Source: Planctomycetota bacterium (GTDB lineage Bacteria; Planctomycetota; Phycisphaerae; Phycisphaerales; UBA5793). Taken from it: 64,000 nt of DNA. Below are positions 1 to 7,866 of this stretch, in pieces (position 1 is the stretch's first letter; the number at the start of each line of letters is the position of its first letter). A program made the translations under genes and the position numbers. The notes beneath the pieces are model-generated. The model made no database searches, was not told the DNA's origin, and saw only the letters and a program-made list of their open reading frames with translations. The stretch is from NCBI GenBank assembly GCA_963205185.1, contig CAUJHZ010000072.1:1-64000 (forward strand), in the 5' to 3' direction.

Positions 1-75
1 TTTTCGCCGTGGTTTGACGGGAATGATGGGCTCGATCAGGTTCCACAGTTCATCATCGAGAAGCGGCTTGGCCAT
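1..75 (-). CDS. IS5-family transposase, N-terminal fragment (cut by window edge)
   Basis: Only the first 25 codons are inside the window. They read MAKPLLDDELW, then a hydrophobic IEPIIPVKP stretch, which is the usual start of the short N-terminal domain of IS5-family transposases (helix-turn-helix region before the DDE domain). The ATG at 75 is preceded by an AAGGAGG ribosome binding site at about 8 bases, so the start is well supported. The catalytic domain lies to the left, so I cannot tell whether the element is intact or whether expression needs a frameshift between orfA and orfB. Confidence 0.72.
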   Translation of the reverse strand, partial: MAKPLLDDELWNLIEPIIPVKPRRK

Positions 76-136
76 GTGCGTGCCTCCTTGCACTGCACGG
101 CACTTAGCAAGCCGCGTGCCATTGTGTTAGGGGCTC
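1..136 (-). mobile_element. End of an IS5-like insertion sequence
   Basis: The transposase start is preceded by about 60 untranslated bases. Read on the minus strand, the stretch from 136 down to 119 starts GAGCCCCTAACACAATGG, which has the look of an IS terminal inverted repeat next to a TAA/TTA target. Only this end is visible, so the tip position and any target duplication are inference. Confidence 0.4.
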
Positions 137-286
137 TAAGGGCGAACACTGCTCTCCTGTTCATTGCTTTACTTCTTTCCGGATGATGTGGGGCCGACCG
201 TTTGGAACCGCACCAACTGCCGCCAGCCCAGCAGGAGAGACTCGCCATCGGCGCGGGAAGTGGACAAAGAAAATGCCCGCGCAACG

Positions 287-307
287 AAAAATCTCCCGCC
301 GGGGAGA
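287..307 (-). terminator. Rho-independent terminator after the phosphatase gene
   Basis: On the minus strand a 6-bp perfect stem (TCTCCC/GGGAGA, loop of 4) is followed directly by a run of five T. It sits 30 bases past the stop codon of the SpoIIE-type phosphatase and is oriented to end that transcript. Confidence 0.65.
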
Positions 308-336
308 ATGGCTCCCAGCGACCGTTCGCCGCTCAT

Positions 337-1272
337 TCAGGCGTCTTTGGAGATACCGGTGCGGCGGTTGAAGCGGCTGAGAAGCGCCCCGCCGATGGCC
401 GCGACGCTCCACTCCGGCCAGGGAGCGCCGCCTTCACCCGAAACGAGCGAACGCGCCGACGCCCGGAGAATGCGCAGCGGCGCGAGCAGACGATCCCTGA
501 GCGGCACGCTCGGAGCCATGCCGTTTGGCCGGAACAGCAACACCGTCACGTCGTCCTCGTCGAGGTTTCCGTCGTGCTGCCGCTGCACGGCTTCGAGCAG
601 GGCATGAATGAATTCAGTCGGAGCGGTCATTTCGATGCCGCCGGCGATTCTGAGCAGCCCTGTCACTCCCAGCAGCGCGCCGGCCCGGTCGCGCGATTCG
701 ATGAGCGAATCGGTGTAGCACACGACGAGATCGCCCACGCCCAGGCGCACGCCGAACTGGTCGTAGTCGCCGATATCGAGAATCCCCAGCGGGATGTTGG
801 CGATGTTCGTCGAGTCGCGTCCTGATGATTCCAGCAGCGACCACTTCTTCGTCCTGGCGTTGTAATGCAGAGGCGGCGGATGTCCGGCGTTGCACAGCGC
901 CAGTTCATTGGTCGGCGCGAAGAAAGTCGTGACCAGCGCCGTGGCAAATCGACCCTTGCGCGACAAGGCGCTGAACTGCCCGTTCATCTCCCTGACGAAC
1001 GCCTGCTGGTCGATGTAGTTGATGAACCGCCGCATCAACCGCCGCAGGTTTGTCGCCACTTCCGCGACTTCCGCCCCGTGTCCGCTCACGTCGGCAACGA
1101 GCAGCCGGGTGATGCGTCCCGTGGCGCACGATGAGACGTAGTGGACGTCGCCGCCGCTTTCGGATTGTCCGAAGGGCCGGCTGAAGATCCACGCGTCCAG
1201 GCCGGCCATGATGACGCCGCTGTCCACGACGCCGTTGCCGCCCCAGACCTCCATGCACTGCATCGTTTCCAT
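337..1272 (-). CDS. SpoIIE/PP2C-type serine phosphatase
   Basis: Likely a cytoplasmic metal-dependent Ser/Thr phosphatase of the SpoIIE/RsbU family, which acts in partner-switching control of sigma factors or second-messenger output. From the ATG used here the protein has 311 residues. GGDVHY (about 40-45), VADVSGHG (59-66), NAGHPP (128-133), YTDSLIE (186-192) and DDVTVLLF near 240 carry the acidic metal ligands of the fold. No N-terminal sensor domain is visible, so this is a stand-alone catalytic domain. The frame stays open upstream to 1461, but that part is arginine/serine-rich and unlike the family, so I start at METMQCMEVW. No anti-sigma or antagonist gene is adjacent. A terminator follows. 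Confidence 0.85.
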   Translation of the reverse strand: METMQCMEVWGGNGVVDSGVIMAGLDAWIFSRPFGQSESGGDVHYVSSCATGRITRLLVADVSGHGAEVAEVATNLRRLMRRFINYIDQQAFVREMNGQFSALSRKGRFATALVTTFFAPTNELALCNAGHPPPLHYNARTKKWSLLESSGRDSTNIANIPLGILDIGDYDQFGVRLGVGDLVVCYTDSLIESRDRAGALLGVTGLLRIAGGIEMTAPTEFIHALLEAVQRQHDGNLDEDDVTVLLFRPNGMAPSVPLRDRLLAPLRILRASARSLVSGEGGAPWPEWSVAAIGGALLSRFNRRTGISKDA

Positions 1273-1479
1273 GGCATCGGCTCCAGCCAGCTTGCTGGGA
1301 ATGCTACGAGTGGCGACGCCGGAAGATCGCGCCAGCGGTTCAACGGGGCAGGCAATCCGGTACGAATCGGCAGTGGAAGCGGCAACCGGCAGAACGCTTT
1401 GATGCGGCCGGCGCCCGCGGGGACACTTCAGGCCTGAACAGGAATCCAGGCAACCCCGCATGCACGTGGGGAGCGGCGT

Positions 1480-2601
1480 TCACGGCCGCTGATTACGCTC
1501 GCCGACTGCCGGCGCCACGATGTCCTCGAGGTCTTCTTTGATCTCGTCTTTGAGTTCATCCTTCGTCTGGTCCTGCGGCTGGGCGACTTCGAGCCGGCCG
1601 ATGAGATAGATGCAGCCGACCAGGCCGAACAGGGCCGCGAGCCAGGCGCCGACGGCGGCGCGCGTGGCGCGGCGGGCGCGAGCGGCTTCGTACCACGCGC
1701 GCGGCCGGATGCCGCGCAGGGCGAACGTGGCCACGCAGGCCAGGTTCACGCAGATGACATTGACGACCACGAGCAGGCCAGCGCCCAGCGCGAGGCTCCA
1801 GTGCGCGTTGGCGACGTGGAGCATGGCGACCACCAGCGGCGGCAGCAGGGCCACGGCGACCATGACGCCGATGAGCATCGTCGGCGCGCGGCTGGTCATG
1901 GCGATCGCCCCGGCTGCGCCTGCGGCCAGCGCCAACGCGATATCGCCCGCGCCCACGGCGCTGCGCTGCGCGATCGCCGGCAGCTCCGGATCGATCTTGA
2001 AAACGAGCCCCACGCCGAGCGACACGAGTGCCGCCAGGGCGATGCCGACGGCATTGGTGCGCAGAGCGCGGCGGGCCAGCGCCGCATCGCCAAGCGTCGT
2101 CGCCAGCCCGAGCGAGACATTGGGCTTGAGCAGCGGCGCGATCACCATCGCGCCGATGATGATCGCCACGTCATTGCGAAGCAGTCCGATCGCGGCAACC
2201 AGGGCCGAGAGAACGACGGTGATGATGTACACACCGTCCACATCCGTGCCGGTGGAGAGGTCCTGATAGAGTTCCTCGCGGCTGATCCGAGCGGCGTTCG
2301 AGGCGGCCTGCTTCCTCGCTTCCGCCGAGTCCTCGGCCGGTCTTGCCTCCTGCTCGATCTTCGGCAAGGTCGCTTCGATGGGCACGAGCACGACGCGGAA
2401 GCCCTCGCTGCGGCCGAAGCGCTCATCGAGCGCATCGAGCAGTTCCTGCGTCCGGTCCGCGGTGACCAGCACGCGCCACCAGCACCGCTCGTCCGCCGAG
2501 TCGCCGCCCCACATCGCGACGGGTTCGCGCTCCGATACGAGTTGGCGCACCGCCTCGCGATCCGATTGGTGGATGACGATGTCAATCGCGTGCAGTTGCA
2601 C
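1480..2601 (-). CDS. DUF389 (TIGR00341-type) membrane protein
   Basis: A 373-residue protein with a soluble N-terminal part of about 125 residues and a membrane part of six or so hydrophobic helices rich in Ala/Gly/Val (from about VYIITVVLSALVAAIGLL onward). The segments RNDVAIIIGAMVIAPLLKP and ALLPPLVV are typical of the DUF389 family, whose transport or signalling role is unknown. The charged, Glu/Asp-rich C-terminus is cytoplasmic in character. The start is a GTG that overlaps the last 20 bases of the zinc-ribbon gene upstream, which suggests translational coupling with that tandem set. Confidence 0.85.
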   Translation of the reverse strand: MQLHAIDIVIHQSDREAVRQLVSEREPVAMWGGDSADERCWWRVLVTADRTQELLDALDERFGRSEGFRVVLVPIEATLPKIEQEARPAEDSAEARKQAASNAARISREELYQDLSTGTDVDGVYIITVVLSALVAAIGLLRNDVAIIIGAMVIAPLLKPNVSLGLATTLGDAALARRALRTNAVGIALAALVSLGVGLVFKIDPELPAIAQRSAVGAGDIALALAAGAAGAIAMTSRAPTMLIGVMVAVALLPPLVVAMLHVANAHWSLALGAGLLVVVNVICVNLACVATFALRGIRPRAWYEAARARRATRAAVGAWLAALFGLVGCIYLIGRLEVAQPQDQTKDELKDEIKEDLEDIVAPAVGERNQRP

Positions 2602-3193
2602 CGGCGGTATCCCCGGGCTGCGTGGAAGGGACCGGTGACTCTACGGCGAGGCCGCACTCCGGGCAGCGCGTGCAGTTGGGGATTTCGGCGAGACTGTAGC
2701 CGCAGGCAAAGCAGACCTGAGCTTCGATGGCTGCAATGCGCAGGCGGTGCTGCACGATTCTGCTGCCCAGCCAGGCATAGCCGACGGAGATGATGACGCT
2801 CGGCGGCCACCAGAGGCCCGGCCATTCGCGCGTGTCGAGCCGCGCCCCGCGCAGCCAGTCGAGGAACGGGCTGATGAACTGAGAGCCGGGAAGGATCGTG
2901 ATGAGCGCTGCGGGCAGCCAAAGAAGCACCGCGATGTACAGGCGCTTGCGCCACATCGGCACGCCGTCGGTCGAAGCGGGCGTAGCCGACCAGAGGAACG
3001 GCAGCACGAAGAAAGCCCAGATCAACACAAAGATCACGGTGATCGCGAGAGCCCATGAGACGGCCTGCGTCAACTCTTCCAATCCGAGAACTTCGAGAAA
3101 TGGAAGCGAGACTGTGAGCAGCAACGTCGCCACGACCGCGATGCTGCTGACTGACATCCACAGCGGCATCTCACTGAGTCGCGCGTGCTTCAC
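2582..3193 (-). CDS. Small membrane protein with C-terminal zinc ribbon (copy 1 of 4)
   Basis: A 203-residue protein with about four hydrophobic segments (near residues 15-35, 40-62, 85-105 and 130-150) and a C-terminal four-cysteine zinc ribbon (CFACGYSLAEIPNC, then CPECG). This architecture is frequent in planctomycetes, but its function is unknown. The start is a GTG whose bases overlap the stop of the next gene upstream (GTGA), which decides the start: the frame stays open to 3577, but that longer reading runs through the neighbour's coding sequence. It lies in a minus-strand run of related genes that probably forms one operon ending with the DUF389 gene. Confidence 0.75.
   Translation of the reverse strand: MKHARLSEMPLWMSVSSIAVVATLLLTVSLPFLEVLGLEELTQAVSWALAITVIFVLIWAFFVLPFLWSATPASTDGVPMWRKRLYIAVLLWLPAALITILPGSQFISPFLDWLRGARLDTREWPGLWWPPSVIISVGYAWLGSRIVQHRLRIAAIEAQVCFACGYSLAEIPNCTRCPECGLAVESPVPSTQPGDTAGATARD
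2652..2704. repeat. Zinc-ribbon coding block, copy 1
   Basis: A 53-base block differing from the copy at 3209-3261 at only two positions. It encodes the end of the C-terminal zinc ribbon. Confidence 0.7.
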
Positions 3194-3801
3194 GCGGCGA
3201 CCTCCGTTCCGCACTCCGGGCAGCGCGTGCAGTTGGGGATTTCCGCGAGCCTGTAGCCGCACTGGTAACAGAGACGGGCGCGAGAGACGGTTGTCCGCAA
3301 TCTTCGCTGAAGCAGCCGGCCGAACCACCAGCCATGCGCTGCGAGTAAGACGATTGGAATGGCGAGCCACCACGAGAGGATGAAGTGCGGTTCCCACTTC
3401 TTGTTCAAGAGCCAGTCGCCCAGTGATTCGGCGAGTGGCACGATGCCAACAAACAGAGCCAGGAAGAAGGGAATCCATGCATTGAAGCTCAGATGCCTCG
3501 ATCTCATCACCGGGGAAACCAAGTCGCTGAACCTCGGGTTTCCGGCATCGAGCCAGGCGCTCACGATGGACACCCATACGAACAGCATCACCAACATCGC
3601 GATTTCAGTGCCGATCGTGATGCGCACCAAGCGCCCGAGCGCGTCGAACGAGATATTGGTCGGATTCGCGGCCCCGCGTCTGGCCATGGGGATGACGATT
3701 CCGTACATCATCGCAAGATACACAAGCGGAGTCGCAACCGTGAAGACAAGCGTGACCTTGTGCCACCATGTCAGCTGGACCTTCCACTCGCGCCACTTCA
3801 T
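3190..3801 (-). CDS. Small membrane protein with C-terminal zinc ribbon (copy 2 of 4)
   Basis: A 203-residue protein starting MKWREWKVQL, with hydrophobic helices near residues 17-38, 62-85, 108-128 and 145-165, and a terminal zinc ribbon (CYQCGYRLAEIPNC, CPECG). The ATG overlaps the stop of the upstream gene by four bases and its own stop overlaps the GTG of the downstream paralogue, so three genes in a row are coupled. The membrane parts of the paralogues do not resemble each other by eye, while the ribbon ends are nearly identical. Function unknown; a structural metal site and membrane anchoring are all that can be inferred. Confidence 0.78.
   Translation of the reverse strand: MKWREWKVQLTWWHKVTLVFTVATPLVYLAMMYGIVIPMARRGAANPTNISFDALGRLVRITIGTEIAMLVMLFVWVSIVSAWLDAGNPRFSDLVSPVMRSRHLSFNAWIPFFLALFVGIVPLAESLGDWLLNKKWEPHFILSWWLAIPIVLLAAHGWWFGRLLQRRLRTTVSRARLCYQCGYRLAEIPNCTRCPECGTEVAA
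3209..3261. repeat. Zinc-ribbon coding block, copy 2
   Basis: Two mismatches to copy 1 and four to copy 3 over 53 bases. It encodes the same cysteine motif in the same reading frame of its gene. Confidence 0.7.
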
Positions 3802-4382
3802 CGTGAGCCACCCGCCTCGCGGTTCGGTTCAAAGGCCTCCGTACCGCACTCCGGACAGCGCATGCAGTTGGGGATCTCCGCGAGGCTGTAGCCGCAGTGA
3901 AGACACAGGCCTTCGCGCCGGGCCACTTCCTCAATCCGGCGATTCACCACGGCGGAGTAGATCATGGCGTACGCGAGCGAAATCAGAATGCCTGCCGGCA
4001 GCCCCCACGCGCGGAGCAACCGCTCGGTCTGCGCGTCTTCCACGAGCCCGATCTCCGAGAGTCGGCCCGAGAGCACCAGCCCTTCCACGGTCACGAGAAT
4101 GATCGACGGCAGCCAGACGGCGCCGATGATGCCGTTTCGAAGCCGGCGCGGCGACCGCCCCGCGGTGAGGCTGCCGTGACCTGATTCGACGATGGGCAGG
4201 ACGAACAGGATGAAGCACAGCGGCAGGCTGACGGAAAGGAGAATCAGCACGCCGCCGAGCGCGCTGGGCGGCATGATGTCGCCGGTTCGAGACACCATTC
4301 CGACCATTGAGGCAAAGCCGAGCAGCAACATCGCGATCGCTGCCAGGTTGCACCAGTAGTAGGCTTTGCGGCGCTCTTTCAT
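3798..4382 (-). CDS. Small membrane protein with C-terminal zinc ribbon (copy 3 of 4)
   Basis: A 194-residue protein starting MKERRKAYYW, with four hydrophobic segments (about 12-30, 42-64, 88-106 and 128-150) and the terminal ribbon CLHCGYSLAEIPNC/CPECG followed by a short Glu/Arg tail. The ATG lies directly after the stop of the fourth, damaged paralogue and its own end overlaps the next gene by four bases. The family has no assigned function. Tandem duplication followed by divergence of the membrane part is the simplest reading. Confidence 0.78.
   Translation of the reverse strand: MKERRKAYYWCNLAAIAMLLLGFASMVGMVSRTGDIMPPSALGGVLILLSVSLPLCFILFVLPIVESGHGSLTAGRSPRRLRNGIIGAVWLPSIILVTVEGLVLSGRLSEIGLVEDAQTERLLRAWGLPAGILISLAYAMIYSAVVNRRIEEVARREGLCLHCGYSLAEIPNCMRCPECGTEAFEPNREAGGSR
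3844..3896. repeat. Zinc-ribbon coding block, copy 3
   Basis: A 53-base block with four mismatches to copy 2, coding the ribbon of the third paralogue. Confidence 0.65.
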
Positions 4383-4857
4383 TCAACGGCTCGGCGCATC
4401 TGAGATCTCCGTACCGCACTCAGGACAGCGCTGCGACCGCAGCGCGGTCAGGTCGTAGCCGCATTCGTCGCAGCGGCCCTTGAGCCGGCCGCTCGCGATG
4501 AGCAGGCGAATGAGCGCGGATGCGACCAGCGCGCCCGCGACCGTGGATACGCCGGACCATACGACGGCGGCCGCATCCCAGTTCCATTGCACATGCGGCT
4601 CGGCGCCGGCCGCGCGCGCCGGTCGGATCGACCGAGTCGCGGTCGATGGTGAGATAGCTGAACATGCCAAACACGGTCGTCTTGCGGCCGAGGTTGCTCT
4701 GCATCATCGGCGCGCTGCCCAGCAGGGGAATCTCGCTGTAGGCGAGCCAGGACTGCCGCGACACGCCCCAGAGCCCGGCGAGAAAGCAGAGGTAGAGCAG
4801 CCAGATAAGCCCGCCGTAGATGCGCCGGCGCCGCGGCCTGGTCCAGAGATACGGCAT
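4383..4857 (-). pseudogene. Fourth zinc-ribbon membrane gene, frameshifted
   Basis: The first half reads MPYLWTRPRRRRIYGG, followed by a clear membrane helix, from the ATG at 4857. The second half, in another frame, has the hydrophobic segment VSTVAGALVASALIRLL and the zinc ribbon CDECGYDL...CPECG, ending at 4383. The two halves make one sensible protein only if the reading frame changes near 4600-4625, inside a run of alternating G/C. This is either a real decay event or a single-base assembly error in GC-rich sequence, and I cannot separate the two from one sequence. Its ribbon spacing differs from the other three (RSQRCPECG instead of IPNC.RCPECG), so it is the most diverged copy. Confidence 0.6.
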
Positions 4858-4980
4858 GTGGAAGTCTAGCGGAGTGGGATTCGGGGTGAGATTCTCGAAA
4901 ATGCCAAAGTGCCGGGAAGCGGGGCGTCTGATGTCTGGCGCCATCCTGTACAATGAATCATCCCAACTGCGGAGGGGAAC

Positions 4981-7122
4981 ATGATAACTATTCGCACAGG
5001 CGGTCGAATGAGGAACGCATCGGCGTTGGCAGTCGCGGGACTGCTCAGCGCGCTCGTGGCGACGAATGCACCCGCACAGGATTGCCGATGGGTGAACGTC
5101 GCGCCCGAGGGCGGGCCGGTGCTATGGTCAGATCACGCCATGGTCTACGACAGCGCTCGCGAGGAGACGATCCTCAGGGGCGGGAGCGGGACGTGGTCAT
5201 GGAGAGGAGATATCTGGCGAGTGCTCTCGTCAGGGTACCCGGATTTCCGCATCGGCCGCAGCATGGCCTATGACAGCGACCGGCAGGTGACGGTCGAATA
5301 CGGGGGCGACCGCGGGTCTCCCAGGGAGGTATTCGAGTGGGACGGGTCTAGCTGGAATCGAATACTCGCCGATCCTCCGGTCGAAGTGCGCCGCGATGCG
5401 GCGATGGCCTATCACGCGCCGACGGCGCTTTCGGTGCTCTTCGGCGGCGACGGGGTGTACGGTCCGATGTACGGCGACACATGGGGGTGGAACGGAGTCC
5501 AGTGGACGCTACTTAGCGAGCAAGGACCCGCGCCCCGAAGCGGTCACGCCTTGGTGTACGACCCCGCGCGGCAGGTGCTCACGCTCTTTGGCGGAATCGA
5601 CGAGGACGAGGATCGACTTGGCGATACATGGGAGTGGAACGGGTTCGACTGGCGGCAAGTTGCTTCCGACGGCCCGTCGCCGCGCAACGGCCACGCTATG
5701 GCGTACGACGCGGCACGCGGCGTCACCCTCCTCTTCGGCGGCAGCATCGGCCCGGGAATCGACCCCGCTGAAACATGGGCGTGGGATGGTGTGCGGTGGT
5801 CGCTCCTCTCTCGAGAGGGTCCCTCACATCGAAACGGTCATGCGATGTCGTTCGATACTCTCCGGTCGGTCGCGGTGCTCTATGGCGGTGACGACGGCAC
5901 GCCTGCCTCAGGGGACGAACTCTGGGAGTGGGATGGGCGGCAGTGGACGCGCATCGATCTCGCGCCGCGCCGTCGCACCAACCACGCGATGGCCTACGAC
6001 TGGGCCCGAGGCGTATCGGTTTTCTACGGTGGGGGAACGTACTACACGCCCAACGACACCTGGGAGTGGGACGGCCAGCAATGGAGATTGCTCGAACTCG
6101 AGTTGCCGCCGCAACGTGAGAAGCCGGCCATGGCCTACGACGGAGCGCGCGGCCTGAGTGTGATGTTCGGCGGAGGCGAGAGCGGCCACAACGAGAACGA
6201 CACCTGGGGTTGGGACGGCGCAGAATGGACGTTGCTCGATCCAGTGGGTCCGCCGGCGCGCACCAATCACGCCCTCGCCTATGACGCCGCTCGAGAGGTC
6301 GTCGTACTCTTTGGCGGCTACGACGGAGACAGGGCGTTTCGCGACACTTGGGAATGGAACGGGCAATTCTGGTCAGGCCGGAGCAATTCCGGTCCCGATC
6401 GGCGCCACAACCACGCCATGGCCTACGACTCGCTCCACGGCGTCACCGTGCTCTTCGGCGGCGACGTCGGCGGAACTCTTGTGAACGACACTTGGGAATG
6501 GGACGGCTCGACGTGGACCAAAGTTGCCGAGGATGGTCCACCTGCGCGCGAGAAGCACGCGATGGCTTACGACCGCGACCGTGGCGTGGTCGTCGTGTTC
6601 GGCGGCTGGGGCACGAACTATCCACCCGTTATGAGTGACCTGTGGGAGTGGGACGGGCGCAGTTGGAAGATGGCCACCGGCTATGGGACGCCCGGCCCGC
6701 GCTACGACCATGCCATGTGCTACGACACGCGCCGCGGCGCGCTGCTTCTCTTCGGCGGATACGACGGTTCAGACTGGCTTGGCGACACCTGGGAACTCAC
6801 CTGCGAACGCCGACTGCGACTCCTGCCGCCCGTCGGCGCCTGTCCCGGTCCGATGAAAGCGCGCATCACAGGCGCCACGCCGCACGGGCGCGTCGCAGTG
6901 GTCTTTGGCGCTCGCGACGGTGAAACGCCCGTACCCGGAGGCCCGTGTCCGGGGGTCGTTCTTCCGCTCAGTGGAAGGATGCAACTGCTCGGCACCCCGA
7001 GGGCTGACGAGGAAGGCGTCGTCGATCTCACCGGCATGGTCCCGGTCGAAGCGTGCGGCGGAAGGTTGGCGGCGGTGGACGTCACGGCGTGTGAAGTGAG
7101 CAACCCGATCATCATCGAGTAA
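4981..7122 (+). CDS. Secreted kelch-repeat beta-propeller protein with shared C-terminal module
   Basis: A 713-residue protein with a signal peptide (hydrophobic SALAVAGLLSALVATNAPAQ, cleavage near AQ-DC). I count 12 kelch-like repeats, each with an HAMAYD-type strand, an LFGG turn and a DTWEWDG..W strand. That is enough for two beta-propellers, or one large one, probably for protein or glycan binding outside the cytoplasm. From about residue 608 there is a separate cysteine-containing C-terminal module with ACPG, TPHGRVA and ACGGR, also present in the secreted protein at 47131. GGAGGGGAAC lies just before the ATG, which fixes the start; an internal ATG at 5008 would still leave the signal peptide. 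No partner genes are adjacent. Confidence 0.85.
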   Translation: MITIRTGGRMRNASALAVAGLLSALVATNAPAQDCRWVNVAPEGGPVLWSDHAMVYDSAREETILRGGSGTWSWRGDIWRVLSSGYPDFRIGRSMAYDSDRQVTVEYGGDRGSPREVFEWDGSSWNRILADPPVEVRRDAAMAYHAPTALSVLFGGDGVYGPMYGDTWGWNGVQWTLLSEQGPAPRSGHALVYDPARQVLTLFGGIDEDEDRLGDTWEWNGFDWRQVASDGPSPRNGHAMAYDAARGVTLLFGGSIGPGIDPAETWAWDGVRWSLLSREGPSHRNGHAMSFDTLRSVAVLYGGDDGTPASGDELWEWDGRQWTRIDLAPRRRTNHAMAYDWARGVSVFYGGGTYYTPNDTWEWDGQQWRLLELELPPQREKPAMAYDGARGLSVMFGGGESGHNENDTWGWDGAEWTLLDPVGPPARTNHALAYDAAREVVVLFGGYDGDRAFRDTWEWNGQFWSGRSNSGPDRRHNHAMAYDSLHGVTVLFGGDVGGTLVNDTWEWDGSTWTKVAEDGPPAREKHAMAYDRDRGVVVVFGGWGTNYPPVMSDLWEWDGRSWKMATGYGTPGPRYDHAMCYDTRRGALLLFGGYDGSDWLGDTWELTCERRLRLLPPVGACPGPMKARITGATPHGRVAVVFGARDGETPVPGGPCPGVVLPLSGRMQLLGTPRADEEGVVDLTGMVPVEACGGRLAAVDVTACEVSNPIIIE

Positions 7123-7134
7123 TGTGCCGGCCGC

Positions 7135-7866
7135 TCACTTCGCCAGCGCGACGATGCGGTCGAGCAGCAGATCGATGCGGTTGAATGCGGCGGACAGGTC
7201 CCAGTGCTGGCGAAGGCGGTCGCCGCAGGTGTTGCTGATCACGCGGACTTCGGCGCAGCGGTGCACGCCCATGCGGTGGGCGGCGAGCAGTACGGCCGCG
7301 CCTTCCATGGCTTCGGCCCGAGCGCCAGTCTGGCTGGCGATGGCTGCGGCGGCGCGATCGGCGCCGCTGCAGCGCGCCACGGTGGCGATTGCGCCGCGCT
7401 CCACGCCGTGACCGATCGAGTCGGCAAGCACATCGAGAAGTTGGCCATCCGGCCGCACGCGGTTGCCCTCGCACCAGGGCGCTGCGCCGAGCGGGAAGCC
7501 GAGCGCATTAACGTCCGCCGGCCCTTCAGGGAGGTCGATGCCTTCCTCGGCAAAGACGGATTCGGTGGCGAGCACGACGTCGCCAACGGAGAGGCCGCTG
7601 CCGTGCAACGCGCCAGCCACGCCGACGTTGAGCACCGCCGCGTAGCGCCGCAGCGTCAGGGCCTGGACGGTCGCACCCGATGCGTTGCTTCGGCCGATGC
7701 CGCTGAGCGCTACGGTCACCTTGGGGCTGATGGAAACGATCGGCCAGCCGATGCGCGATTCGCTGGTGGGCTGTTCGGTCGAACCGGGAAGCAGGCAGCG
7801 CACCTCCTCGCGCACGGCCGCGACGATGAGCAGTGGGGCCAGCGAGTTGGGCGAGTCTGAAGTCAT
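7135..7866 (-). CDS. mqnB: Futalosine hydrolase (menaquinone biosynthesis)
   Basis: A 243-residue nucleoside-phosphorylase-fold enzyme that should cleave futalosine to dehypoxanthine futalosine and hypoxanthine in the alternative (futalosine) menaquinone pathway. Diagnostic segments are the N-terminal LIVAAVREE, GIGRSNAS, NVGVAGAL, VGDVVLATESVFAEEG and the late AEAMEGAAVLLAA, where the Glu after Met contacts the ribose in this fold. MTA/SAH nucleosidases share the fold, but the GVAGAL/ATESVFAEEG spacing fits MqnB better. The ATG overlaps the stop of prfA by four bases, so the two are co-translated. No other mqn gene is in the window. Confidence 0.82.
   Translation of the reverse strand: MTSDSPNSLAPLLIVAAVREEVRCLLPGSTEQPTSESRIGWPIVSISPKVTVALSGIGRSNASGATVQALTLRRYAAVLNVGVAGALHGSGLSVGDVVLATESVFAEEGIDLPEGPADVNALGFPLGAAPWCEGNRVRPDGQLLDVLADSIGHGVERGAIATVARCSGADRAAAAIASQTGARAEAMEGAAVLLAAHRMGVHRCAEVRVISNTCGDRLRQHWDLSAAFNRIDLLLDRIVALAK

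Noticed and set aside
2582-3577. 331-codon version of zinc-ribbon gene 1
   Set aside because: The first 128 codons are an out-of-frame reading of the neighbouring paralogue; the GTG overlapping the neighbour's stop gives a normal 203-residue protein.
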